Counted from the stretch's first letter, positions 1 through 9,670 are shown. The stretch is DNA of 44,970 nt from an uncultured Cellvibrionales bacterium (GCA_913020115.1 CAJWBQ010000035.1:1-44970), one strand, 5' to 3'. The notes: generated by a model from the letters alone, not told the origin. A program made the numbers and translations.

Positions 1-205
1 CACAGGCCAATACTGTTTGAGTTAAAGGCAGTGAACGAGGGTTCGACATGAAAGTTCCTGTATATCAGTTTGTGATAGGTAGGGGGGCTGCTGGGTGTTA
101 CCCACAGGCTTGAATACTTGGTGTTGAGTTCATTGTGACAGTGTAGAAAAACTCAGCGCCACACTCGAAGAATTCAAGTGGGGAAAACGGCGCTGGGTTT
201 AGGTG

Positions 206-247
206 TTTTGGTGACTCATCCGGCCTTGCAGCCGGCGAGTCCCAAAA
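206..247. terminator. Hairpin just downstream of the first TonB receptor gene
   Basis: Three stacked stems pair 206-211 with 242-247, 213-217 with 237-241, and 220-224 with 231-235, around a six-base loop. The hairpin begins a few bases beyond the receptor stop codon on the minus strand. No clear T tract follows on either strand, so it is a transcript-end hairpin rather than a textbook Rho-independent terminator. The remaining bases 1-205 show no gene I can support. Confidence 0.5.
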
Positions 248-253
248 TTGGGA

Positions 254-2695
254 TTAGAATTCTTGTGAGAATCTAATACCAAAGGTGCGTGGGCGAGCGC
301 GCACGCCGTAAGTTTGAGCGCCACACGTGCCAGTAGCACACTGTGAAGTGTAGAACTGTGCCGCGTCTTCGTCCGTGGCATTTTTAATGAACACATCTAC
401 CGAGTAAGAGTCGTTGCGAATACCCGCTGAAAGGTCCACTAAAGTGCTTTCTGGGATATCGCCCGTAATGTCATTATCAGCGATTTCCAATTCAGAGGAG
501 CGTTCACCTTCGTAGGCTGCTGAACCCTGTACAAAGGCTTCGTAGTCACCTAGTTCGAAAGTGTAGCGCGCTACAATGTTACCCTTGAATTCCGCTGTCA
601 GCGGCAGAGCCGTGCCTGCAGGTGCTAAAACGATACCGTTTCCGCCGTAGTCATCGACCAACTCTGAATCAATGAATGCGAAAGAAGTTGATATGTTCAA
701 GTTTTGAGTAGGCACCCACAAGATTTGGCCTTCCATACCGGTAATTTCAGCAGAGGGGCCGTTGTCAACCTGGGTAATACCATTAGCGCCAGGGAAGGAT
801 ATTTGGAAGTCGTCCCACTCTTCGAAGAAAACAGCGCCGTTAAACTGCAAGGTGTTGTCGTTCCACTGGGTTTTCCAGCCGGCTTCCCAGTTGGTGAGGA
901 AGTCTGACTTATAGTCGCCTGCGTCGGGGTTACGGTTGATGCCGCCAGGACGATAGCCTTCAGACCAAGTGGCATACACCATGGCGTCTTCGGTCATTTT
1001 CCAGGTTAGGTTTGCACGGCCAATGTTTTCACTTTCATCAATGCCTTTGTCAACGTTCAGGCACGGTGCTTCTTTGTAATCTTCCTGCGACGCACACTTG
1101 TTCTCGCCGTTGCTAGACCAACCTGCGTCTGTGAAGCCCTGACCGAAACCAAAGAAACCTTTCACGGTTACTTCTGGCTTAAAGAAACGTGCGCCAACTG
1201 TCAGTTCAAGATTGTCTGTAATGTCATAACTTACGTTACCAAAAATGGCATCGTCGGTATCAACACGATCAAACTGGTTTAAGTAGATGGTGCCTGGGAA
1301 TCTTCTACTGTTAGGTTCGTTAGCATTTAACTGCATGCTATCGGCCAAGCCGTCCATTTTAAAATGCTGCTCGAAGTCGTGGGTTTGTTTGGCAACAAAG
1401 AAGCCAACCATACCGCGCAGACGGCTGTCTTGAGGCGTGCTAATACGCAATTCGTGGCTAGATTTGGTGTAGCCATCGTCATTGGTAAAGTGAGCGCCAT
1501 TCATCATGCGAGTACCAGCGCCAGGAACAAGCGCGTTAGGCACGGTGCGAGGGCCATCGTTAGAGAAGTGTAGGTCGGCGTAGAAACCCGTTGAAGTGTA
1601 GGCCGTGTCATACCAATAGGAATAATCGGTGTAGTCAAAAGACCCTTCAAAGTCACGGTTTAAATAAGAACCGGAATAGGTCAAATCTAAGTTGCCTATT
1701 TTACCTTCAATGGTGAGGCCCAGTTGGTACCACTGGTCTTCAGTATACTCGTCTTGGAAATGTATAACCTTGTTGTCACCGCTGCCCGCAAAACCACTTC
1801 CGTCATGACCCCAAGAGCCTTCGCCTTCTTGCTTTTGAACCATGGCTGACGGCGTAACAGTCCAGTTTTCGTTCAAGTCGATACGCAGAGCGACACGGCC
1901 ACCAATGGTGTCTAAGGTGTTGTAGTTGTCTTTCGCTTTGTCAGCGTTGTCTAATATAATGTCATCGGCCGTGGTGCTAGCAACACCTGGGAATGTACGA
2001 GTGCCGTGTACGTTGTCTACATAACCGGCGTCGTGGCGTGACCAGCCCACGATTCTCACTGCCATATTGTCGTTGATGGGGATGTTTACAAAACCTTCCG
2101 CTAGGTGGCCTGAATCATCTCCGTCAACCAAGTTACCTTCCAAGCTATAACCTGCAGAAAATTCGGAAGCGTCGGGTTTGTTAGTGATAACACGAATGGT
2201 GCCCGCCTGAGAACTGGCGCCATACAAGGTGCCCTGTGGGCCTGCCAGTGCTTCTACACGTGCGATGTCATACATATGAACATCTAGGTTACCCTGAATG
2301 GTCGTAATAGGCTGCTCGTCGAGGTACATGCCGACACTGGGCTGAGAAGTAGTAGCCTGGCCGTCACCACCTGTTGCAACGCCTCGCATATACACGAGAG
2401 TGGCACCAGAACCGGCACCGAGAGAAGGGGTGATGGCAACACTGGGCAACAACTTAGAATAATCAGTAAAATTCTGTACGCCCATTTCACGCAGCGACTC
2501 AGTGCCGAGTGACTGGATGCTAATGGGTACATCTTGCATGTTTTCTGCACGTTTTTGCGCGGTAACCACAACTTCTTCAATACCTAAGAAATCGACCTCT
2601 TGCGCCAGTACGCTGGGGCTTAAAACCAATATGGCGGCTGCCATGGGGGTTTTGGTAAATAGTTGTCTCATGCTCTTCATTGGGGAATCTTGCAT
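254..2695 (-). CDS. TonB-dependent outer-membrane receptor
   Basis: An 813-residue TonB-dependent receptor, expected to form a 22-strand outer-membrane beta-barrel with an N-terminal plug and to import a ligand using TonB/ExbBD energy. A signal peptide covers about residues 6-31, ending in VLAQ. A TonB box (EEVVVTAQKR) lies near residues 40-49, followed by plug motifs (VEALAGPQGTLYG near 145-160). The C-terminus ends in Phe (FSQEF), as is usual for barrels. The ATG at 2695 has an AGGAG eight bases upstream. It sits 202 bases downstream of the TPR-sulfotransferase gene, and such receptor/sulfotransferase pairs recur in marine Gammaproteobacteria. The ligand is unknown. Nothing in the sequence identifies it as a siderophore receptor, and its position suggests an organic nutrient. 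Confidence 0.9.
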   Translation of the reverse strand: MQDSPMKSMRQLFTKTPMAAAILVLSPSVLAQEVDFLGIEEVVVTAQKRAENMQDVPISIQSLGTESLREMGVQNFTDYSKLLPSVAITPSLGAGSGATLVYMRGVATGGDGQATTSQPSVGMYLDEQPITTIQGNLDVHMYDIARVEALAGPQGTLYGASSQAGTIRVITNKPDASEFSAGYSLEGNLVDGDDSGHLAEGFVNIPINDNMAVRIVGWSRHDAGYVDNVHGTRTFPGVASTTADDIILDNADKAKDNYNTLDTIGGRVALRIDLNENWTVTPSAMVQKQEGEGSWGHDGSGFAGSGDNKVIHFQDEYTEDQWYQLGLTIEGKIGNLDLTYSGSYLNRDFEGSFDYTDYSYWYDTAYTSTGFYADLHFSNDGPRTVPNALVPGAGTRMMNGAHFTNDDGYTKSSHELRISTPQDSRLRGMVGFFVAKQTHDFEQHFKMDGLADSMQLNANEPNSRRFPGTIYLNQFDRVDTDDAIFGNVSYDITDNLELTVGARFFKPEVTVKGFFGFGQGFTDAGWSSNGENKCASQEDYKEAPCLNVDKGIDESENIGRANLTWKMTEDAMVYATWSEGYRPGGINRNPDAGDYKSDFLTNWEAGWKTQWNDNTLQFNGAVFFEEWDDFQISFPGANGITQVDNGPSAEITGMEGQILWVPTQNLNISTSFAFIDSELVDDYGGNGIVLAPAGTALPLTAEFKGNIVARYTFELGDYEAFVQGSAAYEGERSSELEIADNDITGDIPESTLVDLSAGIRNDSYSVDVFIKNATDEDAAQFYTSQCATGTCGAQTYGVRARPRTFGIRFSQEF

Positions 2696-2897
2696 TGCTG
2701 TGCTCCTAAATTTTTATAATAGCCACGATATACTATAGTCTATTTATGTCCGGTTTTTTATTATCTGAATGGATCTCCTTATTAATAACAGATCACCCCT
2801 TGGTATTATTACCCAATTGCGACAATCGATTATCATTTTTCGAAAATTACCGAGCTCTAGGTCAATATAAATGCCGTTTATTACGGCATATAACGGT

Positions 2898-4913
2898 CTA
2901 GAATGGTGCTTTTGGGTAATGCTTTAAGACATCACCCAACTCGGCCTTCAGTGGGTCTAACCACTGTTCATAGTGCATCCATTGCTCCATGCCTTCTCGG
3001 TAAATTGGCTGTCGTACTTGTTCTGAGCTGGCCGTACGCACGGGCCGAGCATTTTCAAAAAAACGTAAACAGGCGGGTTCAAAGTCGAGGCCACAATAAT
3101 CCAAAACTTGCCGAACCTGATTTTCGGTGTCGGCAACGGTTTCCTCGTAGATAACCCGATGCACCTTGCCGGGTAAAATAGCGTCGTAATGCGCCATCAA
3201 TTCCACGTAATCACGGTAGAATCGGCCCACATCAGACTGTTTATAGCTAAAGTTCTGACCTCGAGCGTAATGCTGTTTGAAGTTCGAAAAGCAGCAACCC
3301 AGTGGGTGACGGCGTGTATCGATGATCTTTGCATTAGGCAGCACAAGGTGAATCATGCCAGTGTGAAGAAAATTATTGGGCATTTTGTCGATGAAAAATG
3401 GGCGATCAGTTTTTCGGTGGACCCGGGTGTTTTCAATGTATTGTTCGCCCAATTCGCGTAGCTGAGCCGCGTTCTTGGTGGCGAGTATTTCGGCGTAGGC
3501 GACAATTTCTTGACTGCCTGACTCTAGGCGCAGATCTTTTGCCATGGAAATAATATCTGGCAGCTCTGTGGTGCCTTCCACTTGCGAGTGGCTGGACAAG
3601 ATTTGTTCAAGGAGTGTTGAGCCCGAGCGCGGCATGCCAACAATAAATATGGGGTCGGGTGCCTTGCATCCAAAACCTGTTCGAGCGGCAAAAAATTCCC
3701 GGCTGAAGCTGGTCTTCAAACGCTGAACCCGAGTAGCGTTCATATCTGCATCGTACTTGAGCTTGGCATGATGAAGGGCGTTGCCCTTTTCGTAGTGCTC
3801 AAAAGCGCTGGCATGGTTCTTACTGTCTTCAGACGCTTTGCCTAGTGCAAAATGGAAGTGTAAGCGGTTTTCATCGCTAAGCGTTTTGTCGTTAAGCTGC
3901 TCGTGCATCGCCTCCAGATCTTTTTCCTTGAAGCGAAAAGTCTTTAAATTGGCCAAACTCCAATAGGCTTCACCAAACGCAGGATCGCGAGCGATACTTT
4001 TACGGTAGGCGTCAATACAATCTTCTTGTAGACCTTCAGTCTTCAATACATGGCCGTAACTAAGCCACACTTTGGCATTGCCAGGGTATTCGGCCAGCAA
4101 CTCGGCGTAAAACTTACTCGAGCGCTCATACTCGCCAATACGGCTGAGTACCACAGCCGCTAAGTTGCGGTAACTCGGGCTTTTAGGGTCGCCTTTGAGC
4201 AGGAGCTCGACTTCTACCAGAGCACTTTCTGAATCGTTTTTGCGCTGTAAGAGCACGGCATAATTATAACGAGCGGCCGTAAAACTTGGGGCTAATTCAA
4301 GACAGCGTTGCAGTAGCTTTTCAGCTGCTTCATTTTGGCCGCAGCGCACGGCCACTTCCGCCAGCATGCGAATGGCTGGTACGTCGGTAGGGCTATGTTT
4401 GAGGTGTTCTTTTAATACACTTTCGGCTTTAGGAATATCGTTGGCTACCATGGCCGCAGCAGCGTGCTGCAGCATAGGTGTAGTGGCCGAGCATTGAATG
4501 TGTGTTGCGTAGGCGGCGTCACCGCCGGTGGCATCACCGGTGGCCAGCAGGTGGTCGGCCAGCCGACGCCAGGCATCGGGGTGCTGTGGTTTTAATTTCA
4601 CGGTTTTGCGCAAGGCGGCAATTGCTTCGTCGCCACGGCCAGCTTCGGTCAGGGCCAGCCCCAGTTCATACTGTGCGTTGGCCCAAGCTGACTGAGTTTG
4701 AGCTAGTGGCTCTAAGACGGTTAAGGCAGCAGTGTTATTTCCTTGGCGGCGTTGAGCGGCGGCCAATAGCAGTAGAGCGGGGGGGTGATTGGGTGAAACT
4801 TCAATTATCGCTCTAGCCTGTTCTTCGGCGAGCTTGGGGTCTTGATCTAGCAGACGCGCGCCGTGCTCTATGGCGTCAGCTAATGTACCTGTGGATTCTG
4901 GGGTAGCATTCAC
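2898..4913 (-). CDS. TPR-repeat sulfotransferase (Sulfotransfer_3 type)
   Basis: A 671-residue protein. About residues 10-350 are tetratricopeptide repeats (for example ANAQYELGLALTEAGRGDEA and AKVWLSYGHVLKTEGLQEDC). The C-terminal third is a sulfotransferase domain. The PAPS 5'-phosphosulfate loop is clear near residue 425 (FIVGMPRSGSTLLEQIL), followed by FIDKMPNNFLHTG and IIDTRRHPLGCCFSNF, typical of the tyrosylprotein-sulfotransferase-like family. It would transfer sulfate from PAPS to a protein or small acceptor, with the TPRs probably holding the partner. The start is a GTG whose bases overlap the TGA stop of the small upstream ORF, suggesting translational coupling. Being last in the bet gene string is unusual. 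The acceptor is unknown. Confidence 0.88.
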   Translation of the reverse strand: MNATPESTGTLADAIEHGARLLDQDPKLAEEQARAIIEVSPNHPPALLLLAAAQRRQGNNTAALTVLEPLAQTQSAWANAQYELGLALTEAGRGDEAIAALRKTVKLKPQHPDAWRRLADHLLATGDATGGDAAYATHIQCSATTPMLQHAAAAMVANDIPKAESVLKEHLKHSPTDVPAIRMLAEVAVRCGQNEAAEKLLQRCLELAPSFTAARYNYAVLLQRKNDSESALVEVELLLKGDPKSPSYRNLAAVVLSRIGEYERSSKFYAELLAEYPGNAKVWLSYGHVLKTEGLQEDCIDAYRKSIARDPAFGEAYWSLANLKTFRFKEKDLEAMHEQLNDKTLSDENRLHFHFALGKASEDSKNHASAFEHYEKGNALHHAKLKYDADMNATRVQRLKTSFSREFFAARTGFGCKAPDPIFIVGMPRSGSTLLEQILSSHSQVEGTTELPDIISMAKDLRLESGSQEIVAYAEILATKNAAQLRELGEQYIENTRVHRKTDRPFFIDKMPNNFLHTGMIHLVLPNAKIIDTRRHPLGCCFSNFKQHYARGQNFSYKQSDVGRFYRDYVELMAHYDAILPGKVHRVIYEETVADTENQVRQVLDYCGLDFEPACLRFFENARPVRTASSEQVRQPIYREGMEQWMHYEQWLDPLKAELGDVLKHYPKAPF

Positions 4914-5167
4914 TTTTGGGGATTCCTGCTATCGGTTTTCGATAGTGACTGATAGTTCATATTTCTACAGGTTCTACTGACATCTACGGAACCTCGATAG
5001 TAGGCTGAACTGGCTGTGCGAACAATAGCTGTAGGGTGTTTTTTCTTATGGCTGAGGGTGAGTTTTTCCAATCGGAGGCTCGATAAGGCGGACTCGAAAG
5101 AAATCGAGCTCCGCCACTCCGATAAGCCTCCAGCAATACTCGCCAAATCACCATTTAATAAGCTCAT
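4910..5167 (-). CDS. Small hypothetical ORF between BCCT transporter and sulfotransferase
   Basis: An 85-codon ORF of unknown function. Its ATG lies one base after the BCCT stop codon, and its TGA overlaps the GTG start of the sulfotransferase. That spacing is typical of a translationally coupled operon gene and is the main reason to list it. Against it, the product is serine- and lysine-rich, shows no recognisable domain, signal peptide or membrane segment, and does not look strongly protein-like. If it is not translated, this is a 255-base gap in the operon. Confidence 0.35.
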   Translation of the reverse strand: MSLLNGDLASIAGGLSEWRSSISFESALSSLRLEKLTLSHKKKHPTAIVRTASSAYYRGSVDVSRTCRNMNYQSLSKTDSRNPQK

Positions 5168-5168
5168 G

Positions 5169-6308
5169 CTAAGTCTCTGTAGGGCTGATTAATTGCCCTT
5201 GATCCCTGCGGACAAAAAGTAAGCAGTAAACAATAAGATAAAGGGCAATAACTACCAAACCCACCCATTCAATTTTTAAGGGGGTGAGTTGGTAGAGCAG
5301 AATCAGTGCGGACATTGTTATCCAATTGCCAAGGATATATTTAGTTCGGCCAACACTTTTCACGGTGAAATTTAGGTTTACGGTATAGAGTCTCATTAGT
5401 GAGTCTAATGAATTCATTACAAAAATTGTGCCTACTACCACCATTGAAAACTTGATGTAGCCGCCAATCGCAATCTCATTTTCGAAATAGTAGTAGAGCA
5501 CGGTAAACCACGCCGCGATGGGAATAGAGGGAATGACCATCAGGGCAATTAATAATTGCCAGACTTTAATTGAGCCTACAAAACGAGAGACAAATTGACC
5601 AATCATTATGCTCCAGGAAAACCACCAAAAAAGGTAAAAGGCGTGGGAGTCAGTGATGGGCGTAACAAAGTGATGAAGGTTGGTGAAATATTCGCCGATG
5701 AGTGCGCTCGTGCCAACAAAGCCGGTTAAGCCCATGTCACTGGCGATCCACATACCGCCAATAAGAGCAAAAAAGACCCAAGTTGAGGAGATGCTGAGTA
5801 TTTTCACGTATTTTACGTCGGTGCTGGAGAGTACGGCGCATAGCACCACCACGGCGACTAGACCATATTGAAAAAATTGACTGATGCCGTCTACGTAGGT
5901 CGGCAGGTAACTTAGAAATAGAAAGCCAGTAAATGCACAGGTGGCAATAATGATGAAATTGTTGGTCCATTTAACAATGGGAATTTCAAATAATTTTACT
6001 CGAGGCTCTACAACGCAGAAATAAAAGGTGGTGAGAAAATAAAAGGCCCAAACTAGAAAACCCCAAAAACCAAATTCAATGGCTAGTGGGTTGGCAAAAC
6101 TGTAGGCGCTGTCTTCGATGTAGGCGGGAAATTCTGTAAGTGGAAACATGATCAGGCCAACGTCTAAACCGGAGGTGAAGAGTATGGCGCTGAAGGCAAA
6201 GAGCGAGGTGGGCATACTGCCCTCGCACCTGAGGTTCCCCCATCGCCAAACTATGACCAGTGATGTTAACAGTGTGACAAAGATGGCGGTGGAGAGAATC
6301 AGTTGCAT
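5169..6308 (-). CDS. Short, divergent BCCT-family transporter
   Basis: A 379-residue hydrophobic protein with about nine or ten membrane segments. It resembles the betaine/choline/carnitine transporter (BCCT) family: a segment with FYLFWWFSWSIMIGQF matches the tryptophan-rich TM8 substrate-binding signature, followed by the FVSR helix start. The glycine-rich TM3 segment appears as FTSGLDVGLIMF, with Asp where sodium-coupled members have glycine. Typical BCCT proteins exceed 500 residues, so this lacks terminal extensions and probably peripheral helices. It starts 14 bases after betA, which strongly links it to choline or betaine import. No good ribosome site is visible at the ATG, so coupling to betA translation is likely. 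The family call is fairly secure; substrate and coupling ion are inferred. Confidence 0.75.
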   Translation of the reverse strand: MQLILSTAIFVTLLTSLVIVWRWGNLRCEGSMPTSLFAFSAILFTSGLDVGLIMFPLTEFPAYIEDSAYSFANPLAIEFGFWGFLVWAFYFLTTFYFCVVEPRVKLFEIPIVKWTNNFIIIATCAFTGFLFLSYLPTYVDGISQFFQYGLVAVVVLCAVLSSTDVKYVKILSISSTWVFFALIGGMWIASDMGLTGFVGTSALIGEYFTNLHHFVTPITDSHAFYLFWWFSWSIMIGQFVSRFVGSIKVWQLLIALMVIPSIPIAAWFTVLYYYFENEIAIGGYIKFSMVVVGTIFVMNSLDSLMRLYTVNLNFTVKSVGRTKYILGNWITMSALILLYQLTPLKIEWVGLVVIALYLIVYCLLFVRRDQGQLISPTET

Positions 6309-6322
6309 TGTTTAAGTCCGAT

Positions 6323-8014
6323 TTATAATGAGCGAGCGGGTGAGTTCTGTCGCTGACGGTGTTGCCACTCGGGATCAACCCAAGGGCTCACGTCGGCGGC
6401 GGGGAGCGGTTCTTTCCCCAGAATTATATCCGCCGCTTTTTCAGCGATCATGATGGTTGGCGCATTGAGGTTACCATTGGTAATGCTGGGCATAATAGAC
6501 GAGTCTACTACACGTAGGTTTTCAATGCCTCGCACACGACACTCTGGGTCCACCACGGCCATTGCATCGTCCTGATCACCCATTTTACAGGTGCAAGAAG
6601 GATGGTAGGCGCTCTCGACATTTTCCCTCACCCATTGGTCAATGGCCTCGTCTGAGGTGATGTCAACGCCGGGTTGAATCTCTTCACCCCGATAGGCATC
6701 CATAGACGGTTGATTAATGATCTCTCGGGTAAGACGAATACAGGCGCGCCAATCTTCTCTATCTTGTTCGTGCTGTAAGTAGTTGAACAAGATGCTGGGT
6801 TTGGTCTCGGGGTTGTTGTCGGTAATTTTAACTCGACCGCGACTCTTGGGTTTGTTGGGCCCCACGTGCACTTGGAAACCGTGCCCGTCGATGGCTGCAT
6901 CTCCGTCGTAGCGCATGGCGGCTGGCAAAAAATGATACTGAATGTCTGGCCATTTCTGACCAGCTTTGGAGCGAATAAAGGCACAGCTTTCAAAATGGTT
7001 GCTGCTGCCTAAACCATCTTTGAATAACATCCAGCGGGTGCCAATGAGGCCTTTGCTGATGAGGTCCAATTTTCCATTTAGGGTGATGGGCTGTTTGCAG
7101 CGGAATTGAAAGTACACCTCCAAGTGGTCTTGCAAGTTTTCGCCCACGCCCGGTAAGTCGTGCAGCACTTCAACGTTTGCGTCTTGAAGCACTTTTGCGG
7201 GACCAATACCTGAATGCTGCAATAAGCTAGGTGAGCCAATGGATCCGGCACAGAGCAATACTTCTTTCTTCGCCATTGCCGTTTCTATGTTTTTCCCACG
7301 CTGATATTCAATACCCACCGCAGTTTTACCTTCAAGTAATACTTTGCGACTCAGTACTTTGGTCATCACAGTTAGATTGGGGCGCTTCATAGCATCGCGA
7401 AGATAGGCCATTGACGTAGAGCAGCGCTCGCCCTTGCGAACAGTCATGTGCATAGGGCCAAAGCCTTCTTGCTGATGGCCATTGTAATCTTTTGTGGATA
7501 AGTAACCGGCGTCTTCCCCAGCATCTATAAATGCTTGGTAGAGTGGGTTTAGAGTCATCGCGTTGCCGGCATTCACCGTTAGAGGCCCGTCTACGCCGCG
7601 ATACTCATCGGCGCCTTCTGACCAATCTTCCATGCGGCGAAAGTAGGGTAGGCAGTGACGGAAGTCCCAGCTTTTTGCGCCGAGTTCAGCCCACTGGTCA
7701 AAATCGCAGGCGTGGCCTCGAACATATACCATGCCATTAATAGACGATGAACCGCCCAACACTTTTCCCCGAGGGCAGTGTAGGCTGCGGTTGTCAACAA
7801 AGGGCTCAGGCTCTGAATCGAAAAACCAATTGAATCTTTTGTCATTCATTGGGTATGAGAGTGCCGTTGGCATTCTAATGAATAAATTATTATCTTTGCC
7901 TCCGGCCTCCAGAAGCAGTATGCGATTTGTGCCGTCGGCACTTAAGCGCTCGGCCAGCACGCAGCCAGCAGATCCCGCGCCCACAATAATGTAGTCGTAT
8001 TGATTGTTTGTCAT
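6323..8014 (-). CDS. betA: Choline dehydrogenase (GMC oxidoreductase)
   Basis: A 563-residue FAD-dependent GMC-family enzyme, the usual BetA length, oxidising choline to betaine aldehyde at the inner membrane. The N-terminal dinucleotide-binding motif GAGSAG is at residues 12-17, with the acidic end of the fold at LLLEAGG. GMC signatures follow: GKVLGGSSSINGMVYVRGH, and a C-terminal catalytic block with YHPSCTCKMG and ITNGNLNAPTIMIAEKAADI. It lies 80 bases downstream of betB and 14 bases upstream of the BCCT transporter, so betB, betA and the transporter form one transcription unit. Some GMC relatives oxidise other alcohols, but the betB and betI neighbours make choline the natural substrate. 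Confidence 0.95.
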   Translation of the reverse strand: MTNNQYDYIIVGAGSAGCVLAERLSADGTNRILLLEAGGKDNNLFIRMPTALSYPMNDKRFNWFFDSEPEPFVDNRSLHCPRGKVLGGSSSINGMVYVRGHACDFDQWAELGAKSWDFRHCLPYFRRMEDWSEGADEYRGVDGPLTVNAGNAMTLNPLYQAFIDAGEDAGYLSTKDYNGHQQEGFGPMHMTVRKGERCSTSMAYLRDAMKRPNLTVMTKVLSRKVLLEGKTAVGIEYQRGKNIETAMAKKEVLLCAGSIGSPSLLQHSGIGPAKVLQDANVEVLHDLPGVGENLQDHLEVYFQFRCKQPITLNGKLDLISKGLIGTRWMLFKDGLGSSNHFESCAFIRSKAGQKWPDIQYHFLPAAMRYDGDAAIDGHGFQVHVGPNKPKSRGRVKITDNNPETKPSILFNYLQHEQDREDWRACIRLTREIINQPSMDAYRGEEIQPGVDITSDEAIDQWVRENVESAYHPSCTCKMGDQDDAMAVVDPECRVRGIENLRVVDSSIMPSITNGNLNAPTIMIAEKAADIILGKEPLPAADVSPWVDPEWQHRQRQNSPARSL

Positions 8015-8094
8015 TGCTTACTCTGTCTATCAAATATTGGCTAGTGTCACCTAAGCATTTTGTAAAAGCCTAACTGCGGCCTACTGGCTACGGC

Positions 8095-9573
8095 CTACTG
8101 ATAAGGGCAGTCAACATCGCCCAGTTCAACGTAAACGCTCTTTAATTGCGTGTAGTGCTCAATGGCAGTAGGCCCGTTTTCTCGACCTAAACCTGACTGC
8201 TTATAACCACCAATAGGCATTTCAATGGGGGTGATATTGTAGTTATTTATCCAGCAGGTGCCAGCTTCAAGCTCGGCAATCACGCGGTGCCCGCACGCGA
8301 GATTTTGTGTGAATACGCCTGCAGCCAAACCGTAATCGGTATCATTAGCTCGACGAATCACTTCATCTTCATCGCGGAAGGTTAAGATAGACATCACTGG
8401 GCCAAAAATTTCATCTTTGACAATGCTCATGTCGTCAGTGCACTGAGTAAACACGGTAGGTTCAACATAACAACCTTTGGCGAGTGCGGGGTCGCTGGAG
8501 CGTTGGCCGCCACACAATAATTTGGCGCCAGCTTGCTTGCCCTGCTCAATGAATTCCAAAACCGAGTTCATGTGGCCTTCAGATACCAGAGAACCTACTT
8601 GGGTTTCTGGGTCCATTGGGTCTCCCACTTTCATGCGTGCGACACGCTCAAGCAGTTGCTCAACAAAAGCGTCGTGAATATCTTCGTGTACGAATACCCG
8701 CGTGCCGTTAGTGCAAATCTCGCCTTGGGTGTAGAAGTTGGCCATCATTGCGGCGGCGACTGCGTTGTCTAGGTCAGCGTCCGCAAAAATAATCAGCGGT
8801 GATTTTCCGCCCAGTTCCATGGTCACATGTTTGAGTGTGGAGGCGGCGTCGGCCACGACCTTTTTGCCCGTGGCGGTGGAGCCGGTGAGTGAAATCTTGT
8901 CGATGCCGGGGTGCCGCGACATGCCTTGACCAATTTCTGAGTTGCCAAAGATAACGTTAAACACGCCGTCCGGAACACCGGCCTCGGTGAAAATCTCCGC
9001 CAATTTTAGGGCAGTAAGGGGGGTCATGCTGGCGGGTTTGAAAATCATTGCGTTACCACAAGCCAGCGACATGGCGGCTTTCCAGCAAGCAATTTGAATG
9101 GGGTAATTCCACGCGCCAATGCCGGCACACACGCCCAAAGGTTCGCGGCGAGTGTAGCCAAAGGCGTTCTCAAGTTGCATATGATGGCCGGTGATGCTCG
9201 GTGCAAGATTGGCGAAAAACTCGATGCAGTCGGCACCGGATGCAACGTCGACACAATCGGCTTCCTGAATTGGCTTGCCAGTGTCCATTACTTCTAATTC
9301 CGCCAGCTCCTGATTGCGTTCACGCAGCAGGGCAACGGCTTTTAATAAAATGCGGCTGCGCTCAGTAGCGCTCATCCGTGACCAAACTTTAAAACCCGCA
9401 CGAGCTGATTCCACGGCAAGATCTAAGTCTTGCAAACTCGCCTTTTGTATTTGGCAAATAGTTTCGCCAGTGGCTGGGTTCACGGTGGTAAAAGTTTCGC
9501 CAGAGCTCGCGGCCACGTAGCGTCCGCCTATGTACAGTTGTTGTTCGGGTAAGTTCATATCGTCTATCTTCAT
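8095..9573 (-). CDS. betB: Betaine aldehyde dehydrogenase
   Basis: A 492-residue NAD(P)-dependent aldehyde dehydrogenase, matching BetB in length, converting betaine aldehyde to glycine betaine. The catalytic glutamate lies in VTMELGGKSPL and the catalytic cysteine in FYTQGEICTNGTRVFV. The cofactor region contains FNVIFGNSEIGQGMS and SLTGSTATGKKV. The C-terminus carries MPIGGYKQSGLGRENG, characteristic of betaine aldehyde dehydrogenases. It follows the second TonB receptor by 151 bases, and that gap contains the receptor's terminator. betB therefore probably has its own promoter within 9574-9670, or relies on terminator readthrough. Confidence 0.95.
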   Translation of the reverse strand: MKIDDMNLPEQQLYIGGRYVAASSGETFTTVNPATGETICQIQKASLQDLDLAVESARAGFKVWSRMSATERSRILLKAVALLRERNQELAELEVMDTGKPIQEADCVDVASGADCIEFFANLAPSITGHHMQLENAFGYTRREPLGVCAGIGAWNYPIQIACWKAAMSLACGNAMIFKPASMTPLTALKLAEIFTEAGVPDGVFNVIFGNSEIGQGMSRHPGIDKISLTGSTATGKKVVADAASTLKHVTMELGGKSPLIIFADADLDNAVAAAMMANFYTQGEICTNGTRVFVHEDIHDAFVEQLLERVARMKVGDPMDPETQVGSLVSEGHMNSVLEFIEQGKQAGAKLLCGGQRSSDPALAKGCYVEPTVFTQCTDDMSIVKDEIFGPVMSILTFRDEDEVIRRANDTDYGLAAGVFTQNLACGHRVIAELEAGTCWINNYNITPIEMPIGGYKQSGLGRENGPTAIEHYTQLKSVYVELGDVDCPYQ

Positions 9574-9670
9574 TGTGTCATTGGTAAAAGCATTCGCTTA
9601 ATGGATATCAGCGTTGCCGTCTTGGTAAAAATTCCCGATCAAATGTCAGAGACGTGAGATCGAAAATTGG

